From Ascochyta rabiei (lineage: Eukaryota; Ascomycota; Dothideomycetes; Pleosporales; Didymellaceae), in contig NC_082413.1 of NCBI RefSeq assembly GCF_004011695.2, positions 310,001-374,000 on the forward strand: 64,000 nt of DNA, read 5' to 3'. Under the pieces are notes generated by a model that did not search any database, had not been told where the DNA came from, and was given only the letters and a program-made list of their open reading frames with translations. This document shows, piece by piece, positions 32,740 through 45,000 of this stretch (positions within the stretch are counted from its first letter, which is position 1; each line of letters begins with the position of its first letter). Position numbers and translations under genes: made by a program.

Positions 32740-34813
32740 TGTGAGAAGACTGGGTATATTATGAAGGACAGCAGCAACGGGGAATCGACACTGAACGCTG
32801 GAGAAGAAAAGGGAGGCTTGCTGTCGCGTCCGAGCTGCGGCTGGCAAGCTTGTCAACCAAGCTCGAGCTCTCATCCCCGCAACAGCATGTGACGTCATGC
32901 ACATGTCAAGCTTCGGCAGCTGCGGAAGTTTATAGTACGCAAGCTAGTCCATTGATCATCTAACATTCCGCGTGCTTGCATGCAATTCGTCGGGGTATCA
33001 CATCGGCCAATTGTATCAGTCTCAGACAGCGTCCGGGATGTTGCGTCGAGCTCCAAGTTGATACATATCACCTTGTCCCTCGACTTGAATCGTAATGCTG
33101 CAGAGCTGGCATCACAGATGGTCCGATAAAAGGTAGTTCCCAGATGAGGACCTTAAAAGCTCAATAGTTCGAAGAGGATGGTGAGAATTTTTCGTGTTCT
33201 CGTCGTGTCGCTCGATCCAATGGTCTGTTCATTCGTGGATGGCTTCGACAACTCTGTATCACACGCCAGCATCTTTTATACGATACTAAACGACCTTCGA
33301 GAACGGCGGAGGGATATTGGTGGCAGGGGGTAGTCGAGAGTAGTCGAGAGTCATCGAGAATGCCTACTCCCCAGGCTAGTCGACAACAGTCCAGTCCAGC
33401 CAGGGGCAAGAGAGATTTTTGCTTGCACCTAAGTAAACTTTTTTTCTATTCTCCCAACTCTGCCCGCTATCTACTGGCTCGCTCTTTGCAGGCGGCCTCG
33501 TTGCTCTTAATTCATGGAACGAGTTTTCGGACCGGTCTTTGGCACTGCAAGAAGAGGAATTGTACTCAGCGACTGCGGGATGTGGGTGTTAAGAAAGACA
33601 CCACAGACCGCCACCTGATACAAGAGCTAGATCTTACGCTTAGAAGCATCTTGAAGCTGATGCTTTTCGATTTTGGTGTGCTGACGAAAAGAGAGAGTAT
33701 CAAGATTGCTTTCCGTAGTGGTTAACTGTTTAGCTAAACCTACTAATGAGCCTCGGAATAAGGTTGAGCTCTTTGTTGCGGAAAAGTGAAAAGAGCTTAC
33801 AAACGAGAGGTAGGATATCATTGCGTTAATAATTAGGTTCTAAGATTTTTTATCCTTTTTTTTGGAAAACAAACTTTTTGGATGAATATTTCTAGTAAGT
33901 AGCCTCAGAGGAGCTACTCGAGCACCTCCCATTCTTACCATGTCTATGAATACACTGCTATTATTTTTCTAGTGTTCTGAAAGACCGAGAAGGTGGTTTT
34001 TCACCATTTGATACGGGTGGAAGGTGGGATCCGAGTGGAAGCCCCACGCGTTTGGTACTGTAACATCCAACGTATTGTACCTCGCTTAGAGAAGACGGAT
34101 CATAGCGAACCATGGGTAGGGCAAGGCTTGAGTGTACTTTTTGCAGTGTTTGCTCGTGCTTGAGCGATGGTTTCTCAAGCGCGCATGTGAAGGTGATTGG
34201 AACTTTACCTCCGTGTTCGTTCGCAATGCTTTGAATGTAACACATCATCGCAATACTGCTCGCCCACATCGCGACTGAAGTTCTTCACGGTCTTACACCA
34301 AATTCAAACATACAATCTCAGGCAGAGCGTTTTTAGCGGTATCAATCATGGAAGTAGGGCATATGGTTTGACTTTCAATATTCACCAAAGAGGTGCTATC
34401 CTCAACCCACTGTGTTACTGATTGAAAAGATTTCGTCATAATTTTGTAGCCAACGGCGGTATTCAACTCTCAATAGACGATTGTGCTAGGCATTGAAAGC
34501 TCCAAGTCGAATGACTGCGGCCCGGCCGCAAACAGTGCTGTTCATTCAAGGCGTTGTGGCGGTGCAGGCAAAGCTCAATTAGAGTTGCCCCATAAGCTGT
34601 CGACCTGTTGGCTGTTTTCACCACACGGAAGCATTTGTGAGAAGCCTGTAGGATTTGCTCGACAGGATTCTCGAAGTTGCTTGTCGACTGTCAAAGATCT
34701 GGTGAGGTGGCGACAGTGGGGCTGGTCTTTCGCTTCCCATGCATGGTGGGGTAGTTTCGTCATAGCAACCGCAGAACAGTCGCTGAAGAACGGCAGCAGA
34801 AAGAATGCACCGG

Positions 34814-34821
34814 AAGCTTCA
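34814..34821. promoter_or_regulatory. Heat-shock-element-like palindrome (distal)
   Basis: GAAGCTTC, an exact nGAAnnTTCn pair, about 350 bp before the Hsp70 start. Only two of the usual three units are clear. Confidence 0.35.
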
Positions 34822-34943
34822 ACAGGGCGCGATGGCGGCACAACTGCCCGCAAATGACTTTAGTGGAAGGGAAACAAGGCTAAGTACCCTCAGCAACAAT
34901 CAGGCAGCGTTTCGGTGTGGGTCGCGGCGTTTGCGCGCCAACC

Positions 34944-34963
34944 AGAAGCTTCCGTGATGTTCT
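34944..34963. promoter_or_regulatory. Heat-shock-element-like site (proximal)
   Basis: A second exact GAAGCTTC (34945-34952) is followed by GATGTTC, a near third unit, about 210 bp upstream of the Hsp70 ATG. Two copies of the same palindrome upstream of an Hsp70 gene suggest Hsf1 binding. Confidence 0.45.
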
Positions 34964-35167
34964 CTTTCTGCGAGTTTCCACGCCCTTCTCTAACAAAAAT
35001 CTGTCTCGCCCAGCACTCTTAAAAGCCCACCCCGCCGCTACAGTTCCTCCTTTCCAGATCATCAAACAAACACGACAGCAAAGCCTCACTTAATCAAGTC
35101 ACCGACTTGTGAGCACTCTAAAGCGTTTCTTTTCTTTTGATACCCCACACCACACACAACCGCAATC

Positions 35168-35782
35168 ATGTCTGCTATCGGTATTGATCTCGGAACCACG
35201 TACTCTTGCGTTGGTATCTTCCGCGATGACCGCATCGAAATCATTGCCAATGACCAGGGTAACCGAACTACTCCCTCGTTCGTCGCATTCACGGACACTG
35301 AGCGCCTCATTGGTGACTCCGCGAAGAACCAGGTCGCCATGAACCCTATCAACACAGTCTTTGACGCTAAGCGTTTGATCGGACGTAAGTTCGCCGACGC
35401 TGAGGTCCAGGCCGACATGAAGCACTTCCCTTTCAAGGTCATCGACAAGGGCGGCAAGCCCGTCATTCAGGTCGAGTTCAAGGGCGAGGAGAAGACCTTC
35501 ACACCCGAAGAGATCTCGTCCATGGTTCTTGTCAAGATGAGGGAGACTGCTGAGTCCTACCTCGGTGGTACCGTCAACAACGCCGTCGTCACAGTCCCTG
35601 CCTACTTCAACGACTCGCAACGTCAGGCTACTAAGGATGCTGGTCTCATTGCTGGCCTTAACGTCCTCCGTATCATCAACGAGCCTACCGCCGCTGCCAT
35701 TGCCTACGGTCTCGACAAGAGGACTGAGGGCGAGCGTAACGTCCTCATCTTCGATTTGGGTGGTGGTACATTCGATGTCTCC

Positions 35783-35814
<32 letters not shown>

Positions 35815-37159
35815 CAAGTCGACTGCTGGAGACACTCACTTGGGTGGTGAGGACTTCGACAACCGTCTTGTAAACCACTTCACCAATGAATTCAAAAGAA
35901 AACATAAGAAGGTATGTAAAATCTCAATCGCAATCTCAAAGATTCATTGACTAACCCCACGCTAGGATTTGACTTCCAACGCGCGCGCCCTCCGCCGTCT
36001 GCGTACCGCCTGCGAGAGGGCCAAGCGCACTCTTTCCTCGTCCGCTCAGACCTCTATCGAGATCGATTCCCTGTACGAGGGTATCGACTTCTACACCTCA
36101 ATCACCCGTGCTCGTTTCGAAGAGCTCTGCCAGGACCTCTTCCGCTCCACCATGGAGCCCGTCGAGCGCGTCCTCCGCGATGCTAAGATCGACAAGTCTT
36201 CCGTCCACGAGATCGTCCTCGTTGGTGGTTCTACCCGTATCCCCAAGGTTCAGAAGATGGTCTCCGACTTCTTCAACGGCAAGGAGCCCAACAAGTCCAT
36301 CAACCCCGATGAGGCTGTTGCCTACGGTGCCGCCGTCCAGGCCGCTATCCTGTCTGGTGACACTTCCTCCAAGTCCACCAACGAGATCCTCCTGCTCGAC
36401 GTTTCGCCGTTGTCTCTCGGTATTGAGACCGCTGGTGGTGTCATGACTGCCCTCATCAAGCGCAACACCACCATCCCCACCAAGAAGTCTGAGGTCTTCT
36501 CTACTTTCAGCGACAACCAGCCTGGTGTCCTCATTCAGGTATACGAGGGTGAGCGTGCTCGCACAAAGGACAACAATCTCCTCGGCAAGTTCGAGCTTAC
36601 CGGCATTCCGCCTGCGCCCCGCGGTGTTCCTCAGATCGAGGTCACCTTCGACCTTGATGCCAACGGTATCATGAACGTCTCTGCTCTCGAGAAGGGCACC
36701 GGAAAGACCAACAAGATCGTCATCACCAACGACAAGGGTCGTCTTTCCAAGGACGAGATCGAGCGCATGCTTGCTGAGGCCGAGAAGTACAAGGCTGAGG
36801 ACGAGGCTGAGTCCGCCCGTATCTCCGCTAAGAACGCTCTCGAGTCCTACGCCTACTCGCTCCGCAACACTCTCTCCGACTCCAAGGTCGACGAGAAGCT
36901 CGATGCCGGCGACAAGGAGAAACTCAAGGCTGAGATCGACAAGACCGTTGCCTGGTTGGACGACAACCAGACCGCTACCAAGGACGAGTACGAGTCCCAG
37001 CAGAAGGAGCTTGAGGGTGTTGCCAACCCCATCATGATGAAGTTCTACGGCTCTGGCGGCGAGGGTGGTATGCCCGGCGGCATGCCCGGAGGCGCTCCCG
37101 GTGGCGCTGCTCCCGGCGCTGGCGGCGATGACGGCCCCACTGTTGAGGAGGTTGACTAA
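35168..37159 (+). CDS. Cytosolic Hsp70 chaperone (Ssa type)
   Basis: ATP-driven chaperone of the cytosol and nucleus. Exons 35168-35911 and 35966-37159, joined in phase 0 across a 54-bp intron (GTATGT...CTAAC...CTAG), give 645 residues. All Hsp70 signatures are present: [13 protein letters not shown] near the start, [15 protein letters not shown] near residue 200 and [14 protein letters not shown] near 340. The C-terminus has [14 protein letters not shown] repeats and ends EEVD, the TPR co-chaperone anchor of cytosolic forms. There is no signal peptide or HDEL, excluding BiP. Codon use is strongly biased to C-ending codons, as in highly expressed fungal genes. Heat-shock-element-like palindromes lie upstream. 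Confidence 0.97.
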
Positions 37160-37749
37160 GCGGATCGCTGCCTTGAGTCGTCTTCTTTGTCTTTCTTCCT
37201 TTGAGCATAGACTTCTTCATTTGGGCGGTCTTTGGAGTTCATGGCCATAAAGGCCTTTTCACGGTTTCATTTGCATCAGATGAGTTACGATAATGACTGG
37301 AAAAGTTTGGTGGAATGCATGCGATGTTATATCCCGAGCAGAATTCACATAATAACTTCAACACATGCTTTCTTGATTGTGATGATTCTTGGGGTGTTGG
37401 TTTCTGACTATCCCTTATGATATGACTTTCCTCTGATTCTGTAGTTGCAAGGTCGTTTCATTTTGATATCGTTAAGTATTGCTCCTGATCAAAGCTGAGC
37501 TACCTAATCGATCGAGGTTAGCTGGTGATCTTTGTGGGCGTGTAGCCACAATATAGTGTGTAATTATCCTCCAAGTATTCGAGTGATACGGTTGGTAGCA
37601 GCCGTGACTACAAGGTCCTTCCAAAATCATGTCGCCCCAGTCCCATATGCACTCAATGACGAGTGTTCATTTGCATCGTACACATCCAATACACAATAAC
37701 GTACAACGGCACAATCCAAATCATACAAGTCCCCATATTATCTCACGTA
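37160..37749. other. Convergent intergenic region
   Basis: 3' flanks of Hsp70 and the Emi1-like gene. Nothing else recognised. Confidence 0.4.
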
Positions 37750-38343
37750 CTACTCCTTGCCGGCTAGCGAAAAAGCATTCCGAACCTCCTCGCCAGGCCC
37801 CCTCCTCGTCCACACATCCTCGCTGTTCGGCTTCTCCTTGATCGCCTTCTCCTTCTGCGCATAGCGCTCCATGATCAGCTGCTCTTTGACCTCGGGCCCG
37901 GAGTAGCTGTTCTTTGTGCGCATGCAGAACCAAAAATCGTTCCAGTGGTCCGAGCAACTGCGCAGCTGGCCGTAGCGGTACAAGTCGTTGAAGTGGCCGC
38001 CGAGGGAACTGCAGTAGAAGGCTGAGTCGAAGGCGGCGCGGCAGGACATGGAGCGGGGCAGGGTGGGGTCGAATTCTTCGTCGGGCGGGGGTTGACTTGT
38101 CGAGGGAGAGGAGGAGGGGGAGGGTGTGGCTAGCGAGGGAGGCGCGAGATGTGGGTGCGCAGCGTAGAAGTCGGGGTCGTGGGGGGCTTCGGAGGGCTTC
38201 GAGGGCGGTGGTGTGCTGTATTGCGATTGTGCGGTGGGTAGCGCTTGCCCTGTCGCAGGGAGCAGCTGTACTTGTTGTTTTGTGGCAGGTGCCATTACGG
38301 GTTTGGGCGCAGCATCTGCGCTTGAGCTCGAGAAGGGCCACAT
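37750..38343 (-). CDS. Emi1-like twin CX9C protein (DUF3128)
   Basis: Single exon, 197 residues from MWPFSSSSA; the frame is open further upstream, but that part is less typical. The N-terminal ~110 residues are Pro/Ser/Gln-rich and low-complexity. The C-terminal half has two CX9C motifs (CRAAFDSAFYC and CSDHWNDFWFC) in a helix-hairpin arrangement, with CMR following. That is the DUF3128/Emi1 pattern: in yeast Emi1 is needed for early meiotic gene induction and for mitochondrial respiration. Twin CX9C proteins are usually imported into the intermembrane space through Mia40, which I infer here. It is divergently placed 751 bp from VPS13. Confidence 0.85.
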   Translation of the reverse strand: MWPFSSSSADAAPKPVMAPATKQQVQLLPATGQALPTAQSQYSTPPPSKPSEAPHDPDFYAAHPHLAPPSLATPSPSSSPSTSQPPPDEEFDPTLPRSMSCRAAFDSAFYCSSLGGHFNDLYRYGQLRSCSDHWNDFWFCMRTKNSYSGPEVKEQLIMERYAQKEKAIKEKPNSEDVWTRRGPGEEVRNAFSLAGKE

Positions 38344-39094
38344 GGTGACGATGTGTGCAACTGATGAAGGTGTCGAGGTAACGAATGCGCTGTTGGAGCG
38401 TGGGATACTGTCGTTGACGCTGGCGTCGTTGTGGTTGGAGACTATCAAGGTCGAATTTGGCCGCTATCGATGTCGATGTCGTTGTCAATGTCAATGTCAA
38501 TGTCAATGTCTATCAACTTTGGTAGACTCCAGCGCGCTCAACTGACAGGCGCTTTGACACGAGAAAACGCGACTGGGGTCGAAGCATGCAGCGAATCACA
38601 GTCGACTACAGCTGCTGTTCGGCAAATCTCATGTGACGCGGGATGAATTTTGGCTGCCCAATACGTCATGCACTGCGCGGGCTGCAGCTGCCTTGCAGTC
38701 GATCGCTGTGCTCCACCCGTCTGTCTTGTACGTGTGGTTCCAGACTGTCACCGTGTCTCATCAAACGGTTTCCTGCTTGCGAGCGTCTTTTCATTTCGCC
38801 ACTCTCCTTGTGACCTCTGATTCAACCTACGTCTACGTCCTCGGCACCACTCGACGCGTCCCGCTGCACAAACAAAGCTCGACACGGCATTGTGCGTGCA
38901 CCACCCCGCCTTGTTTATACGGTCTACGATACCCAACCTCGCCTTGAATTCGCACCACCGCCCGAGCTCCATGACTTCACGAAGTCTTACGACATAACGA
39001 CCGATCCTCTCTTGGCCCCGCAGACCTCCCACCCGCACCTTTCGCCCACACTTAGACCACGCCCCGACCCGGGTAACGGTCCATCGCCGCCGCC
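38344..39094. promoter_or_regulatory. Shared divergent promoter region with hexanucleotide repeat
   Basis: Lies between the Emi1-like gene and VPS13. It contains an imperfect 6-bp tandem repeat of GATGTC then TCAATG units at about 38467-38510, close to the Emi1-like start. Pyrimidine-rich sequence precedes the VPS13 ATG. Confidence 0.45.
38467..38510. repeat. Hexanucleotide microsatellite (GATGTC/TCAATG)
   Basis: About seven consecutive 6-bp units, the last four being exact TCAATG copies, about 125 bp upstream of the Emi1-like ATG. Length variation between isolates would be expected. Confidence 0.7.
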
Positions 39095-42000
39095 ATGCTT
39101 GAAGGGCTCGTTTCTAATCTGCTCAATCGGTTCTTGGGCATGTATGTTCAGAACTTCGATCCCAAGCAGCTCAACGTTGGCATCTGGTCTGGTGACGTCA
39201 AGCTACGAGACCTCGAGCTCCGTCGTGAAGCTCTCGACCAGCTGCGTCTGCCCCTCAACGTCGTCGAGGGACACCTGGGCTCCCTCACACTCTCCATTCC
39301 GTGGTCGAATCTTCGAGGGAAACCATTGAAAGTGCAGATCGAGGACGTCTTTCTCTTGGCTGCACCAAAGGAGGATGCCGACTACGACGCAGACGAGGAG
39401 GAGCGACGAGCGCACGCTGTCAAGATGGAGAAATTGGACAGTGCAGAGCTGCTGAAGGAGCGCAACACAGAAGGCATGAGCGCTGAGGAGCAGCAGAAGA
39501 ACCAGAGCTTCACTGCAAGCATGGTTACTGCTATCGTCGATAACGTTCAGGTTACCATCAAGAACATCCACATTCGATACGAAGACTCAATATCAGACCC
39601 CGGGCACCCCTTTGCCTTGGGTCTCACCCTCGCCGACTTCAGCGCGATCAGCACAGACGAGAACTGGAAGCCTACCTTTATCGAGGGCAACGCCGTCTCG
39701 ACACACAAGCTGGCAACACTGGGCTCTTTAGCTGTGTACTGGGATACAGATGCAAAGCTGCTTGGTACAGGGAAAGGCAACGACAGCAAAGATGAACAAC
39801 ACATTGAACACTCCGACTTCATTGAGACTCTCCGCGACATGATCGCAAGAGGCGACAACCCTGAGCTTGGTGATCACCAATTCATCCTCAAGCCCATCAG
39901 TGGTCGTGCAGGACTGGAAATCGACAAGACCGGCAAGGCCGACCGGCCGAAGATGAAGGCCCGCTTGCTGTTTGACGAGCTGGGTTTCATCATCGATGAG
40001 GACCAATACCGCGATGCACTCATGTTGGTAGATCTCTTCCACTATTTCATCAGGCATCAGGAGTACAAGAAGTTCCAACCCAAGTCGTCGCCAAAGGAAG
40101 ATCCTGCCGGCTGGTTGCGGTTTGCGGGACAAGCTGTGCTTGACAAGATCCACGACCGCAATAAGAGGTGGAGCTGGGCATACTTCAAGGAACGCCGCGA
40201 TGACCGTCTACGCTACATCGAGCTGTTCAAGAAAAAGAAGAAGGAAGAGAAGCTGGCGCCTGCTGAGGCCGATGAGCTCGATAAGTTAGAAAGGAAGCTG
40301 ACTTACGAAGATCTGCGCTTCTGGCGGTCTTTGGCTCGCAACCAGCTGCGCAAAGAGAACGTCGGCGTGAAGAAGGCGCCACAGAAACAGGGCTGGGGCT
40401 CATGGATTGGTTGGGGCGCCAAACAGGAACAACACACCGACGAAAATACCCAGATAACAGAAGAGCAGCGCAAAGAGCTATACGATGCGATCGACTGGGA
40501 CGAGAAGAAAGCTATTGCCGAGTCGGTTGACATGCCACGCGAATATGTCAAGATGGAAGTGAACATGAGCCTCCGTACTGGCAGTTTTACACTCAAGCGC
40601 GATCCTCACGGCAAGTCGAATGAGATACTCCGCCTGCTCTTCGACGGTTTTAGTACACAGCTACTGCAACGCACAGACTCGATGTTCGTCAAACTCGCCC
40701 TCGAAGGCATGCGCTTGTACGACGGCACAACTGAAGGCAGTCTCTTCCCTCAGATCATCACCATCAAGGACGCGCCGCCAGTACCTGATGACAAACGTAT
40801 CGAAGAGCTCGACGATGACGAGAACGAGAAGAGGGAGGATGATGAAGATGAGGACGAAGAAAAGGAAGATCCCTTTTTCCACCTCACTTTCGAGCAAAAC
40901 CCTCTCGACAACAGCGCTGATACTGCCCTGACGATGAAGTTGAAAGGCATGGAATTTGTCTACAACCCAAGATTCGTGGTCGAAACTGCGAGGTTCTTCA
41001 AGCCTCCAGCGCGGCATATGGAGTCGATTGGTGCGCTCATGGAGACTGCTGGAGCCACCGTTGACACTATCCGGCAACAGACTCGTGCGGGCCTGGAGTT
41101 CGCTCTTACCGAGCACAAGACCATCAACGCACAGCTGGACCTGCAAGCGCCCCTCATCATTATTCCAGACTCTGTCACCAAAAAGTCAAGCAATTGCCTC
41201 ATCCTCGATGCCGGTCACGCAAGCGTAACAAGTGAGCTCGTCGACAAAGACACACTGCACGACATACAATCGAAACAGCAGCAACAGTATACTGATGAGG
41301 ATTTCCGACGTCTGGAGAATCTAATGTACGACAAATTCACCCTCAAGCTGCAGTCAACGCAAGTGCTTATCGGACCCTCTATTGAGGAGACTAAAGCCCA
41401 GCTCGAGGAGAATGCGACATCGAAGAACTTTCACATCGTCGACAAGATCAACATGGACTTCAAAATCGAGCTTTGCATCATCCCCAAGGCTTCGGACCTT
41501 ACCAAGTTCCGTGTATCAGGAAACCTTCCTGTGCTGCACGCCTCGATATCTGATGCGAAGTACAAGAACTTGATGAAACTCATCGACGTTGCGGTACCCA
41601 AGTTCGACAATGACAGCGCCACAACCAAGGAGGTCGCTGAAGGCGCAAAGGGCCCATCCAATCTCAAGCCGAGCGCCGATGCGGAGACGAGTAAGGATGC
41701 GCTTGGGCGGCCTCGCTCCAAGTCTTTCCAGTTCTCTGCTCAAGAACATGAACTTGTCATGGAGGAAGACCATGATGGTGACCATGATGAGAAGTTCGAG
41801 GACGCTCCAGAAGCCGCAGATCAGAAGAGCTCGCATGTACACCAGCGTAACTTTGAGTTCAAGTTTACTGTGGACAAGCTGCAGGGTTCGCTGTACCGGA
41901 CTGACTCGGAAGGTCGTAAGCCAGATCAGCTTCTTGTCGAGCTGATTGCAGAACACTTCGATCTAGATTTCTACCAAGAGCAGTTCGAGATGGGCGCAGA

Positions 42001-45000
42001 CGTTCGCCTGAGGAGCTTGGCCGTCGAAGACCATGTTGAGGAGAACCCACTACCAGATTTCCGTAACATCATCTCCTCCGAGGATGACTCTGCAGACGAG
42101 CAGAAGGACCTGTTCTCATTGAAATTCACCAAGGTCAATAAAGAGTCACCAGAGTTCCAGACAAAATTTGAGGGCATTGCCACGAATCTGGACGTTGCTG
42201 TTTCAACCATCAATTTGATTGTCACCAGAAGGACTTTGCTCACTCTTCTCGACTTTGTCCTTATCACTTTCACAAACCCGGATCAACCTCAGAATCAACA
42301 AGCCCAGATTGCTGCGAAGTCTGATGAGCAGGAAGTAAACAAGTCGTCTGACGCCGAGCCAGACAAGATACGCATTCGTGCTGAGCTGAAGCGTATTGCG
42401 GTCGTTCTAAACAACGATGGTATACGTCTCGCTACCCTGAGCTTGAATTCTGGCGACGTTGGCATTATGCTGAACGGAGGAACAATGCGCATTGGCGGTC
42501 GACTTGGTAACCTATCACTCATCGACGAGGTTAATCAGGGTGTTCCAGAAACATCGTCTTTACGACAGCTGGTGACGATCGAGGGTCAGAATTTGGCAGA
42601 CTTCAGCTATGAGACATTCGACTCCAAATCAGATAGCTACCCTGGCTACGATATGTCGGTAGCATTGAAGACGGGCTCCATCAAGATCAACTTCCTTACG
42701 GAACCATTCCGCAAGATTATGGAGTTTGCTGTCAAGTTTGGAAAGATGCAGGCTATCTTCAATGCGGCTCGTCAGGCTGCAGCGAATCAAGCAACCCAGA
42801 TCCAACAGAACCCCGCCAAGTTCCATTTCGACATTACTATCAGTACCCCGATCGTTGTATTTCCACGCATGGTAATATCGGACAAACCAGAACGCGACAC
42901 TCTGATCGCAAATCTAGGAGAGATCTACGCAAAGAATGAATTCACACCGCTAGATGACTCGAAGAACGCAGATGTTGCCAATAAGATCTCTGCTGGTATC
43001 AGAAACATCAAACTTACTTCGAACCTCCACTACGAGGACGACCACTCCGAAGCGCTTGAGTTGATCGACAAGGTCGATCTCAATTTCAACATCACTATGG
43101 TTGAACACAAGGCTGGCCAACATCGCCCAGATATGGAGATTATTGGATCCATGTCCGACATCAATCTATGCCTCACTCCGGAACAGATGAAGTTCGCACT
43201 GGAGCTGTCTCGTACCATTCCCCAGGCCTTCGCAACAGAAACGGATGCAATTGACGAGGATGTCAAAGAAGAGCTTCCAGAAGCCAAGACCGAGGCAGTG
43301 CGACAAATCACAGTTACAGAGTCATCAGATGATGAACCCTCGACAGATGTTGTTTCTTCGCAAGGGCCTGAGCTGTCAACTGATGCCGATAAGTGGACGA
43401 AGCTGGACTTCGTGTTCAAGGTCGGCGCCATTGCCTTGGAGCTTATTCGATCGAAGGAAGGTGAGCCGATTGGCGACGTGGAGGCCGCAAGTCTTTCGAA
43501 GTTCTCTCTTAATGATACGAACGTGAAGGTACGCATGATCAGTGACGGTGCCATGGAAGCAGAACTCGCGGTGCAGTCGTTCTCGATTCGTGACAGTCGC
43601 GCACAGGGAACGAACAAGTTCCGCAAGATCATGTCTTTAATCAACAACGACGTCAAGCAGCAGTTCATGGCTAGTGTTTCGATCTCTGGTGGAAAAGAGC
43701 GCAACCTTATTGCACTTCTTACGGTCGACAGCCCAAGAATTATCCTGGCACTGGACTATCTGTTTGCTCTGCAGGCTTTCATTAACGCCGGCCTTGATAC
43801 GGATGAGCCGCTGATTATTGACGAAGAGCTTGATGACGAGGAAACTGATAGCGACGACGAGATCATGTCGCGAGATGAATCTCAGGCACTGCAGAAGCCA
43901 GAGGCCCTCGCCGATCCAGCGCAGAATGGCATGAGCATGTCGTTCCGCGTAAACTTGGTGGATGCACAGGTGGTGCTCATCGCCAACCCAGCACTAGCCA
44001 ATTCTGAAGCTATAGTGTTGGGCACTAAGCAGGTCCTGGTATCGAAGCAACAAGCTATGACACTGCAGGTGGATAAGATTGGCATGTTTTTGTGCCGCAT
44101 GGATCGCTTTGAGACAAACCGACTGCGCATTCTTGACGACTTTAGCATCCAAACAGCTTTGGATATGCGCAACCAGAGCTCGAGGTCATCTTTGATCAGC
44201 ATCAATATTGACATTGAGCCTCTCGTTCTCCGCCTGTCGCTCCGCGATATTCTGTTAGCCATGCAGATTGTAAACCGCGCATCTGCAATGCAAGCTACCG
44301 ACGACAAGAAGATGCTCGAGGAGGGTGCAAAGCAGCTTAAGCCCAGCACACCTTCCAAAAAGCCAAAGTCGACTGCAGTGGCCAGCACAACAAGGCCCCG
44401 AGCCAAGTCTATCGCGAAGACCAAGCGATCGAGCCAGAACGAAATGCAAACGCAGCAATCACAAGCTGGTTCAGCAGTTCTCAAGCGTGAAGAGATGCAC
44501 GTCAACCTCGAAGGCCTTCGTGTCGTTCTCATTGGTGATGTGCACGAGATGCCAATGCTTGACTGGAGGGTCAAGAAGTTTGGTGTCGACGTTCGGGACT
44601 GGTCAGGTGCCATGGTCGCCGATACTTCGCTCGAGACTCTGATCAACGTTTATAACTTCTCGAAATCTGCGTGGGAGCCATTGATCGAGCCGTGGAGTGT
44701 CGGCTTCCATATGGCGAAGGATTTGAACCCTGATCGTCTGTCTGTGGAGCTGTACTCTCGCAAATCTATGGAGCTTACGATCACAGCGGCAACTATCGCC
44801 TTGGGCTCCAAGTCATTCGACTTCCTTACGGCTGACGAAGACATTCTCTCCAAGCCGCGCGCTAGCGATGCACCGTACCGTATCCGCAATTACACAGGCT
44901 TTAGCCTCGATGTTTGGGCGGAAGGCAAGGAGCAGGAAGGTTATGCGGCGAAACTGGAGGATGGTGAGGAGAAGCCATGGCGATTTGAAGATCCGATGTC

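Larger units (their letters stand above)
32740..35167. other. Large intergenic region upstream of HSP70
   Basis: 2.4 kb with no convincing gene. A short direct-repeat run of AGTCGAGAGT/CATCGAGAAT type lies at about 33330-33360, and AT-rich decayed-looking sequence at about 33400-33960. The last 400 bp form the Hsp70 promoter with heat-shock-element-like sites. Confidence 0.4.
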
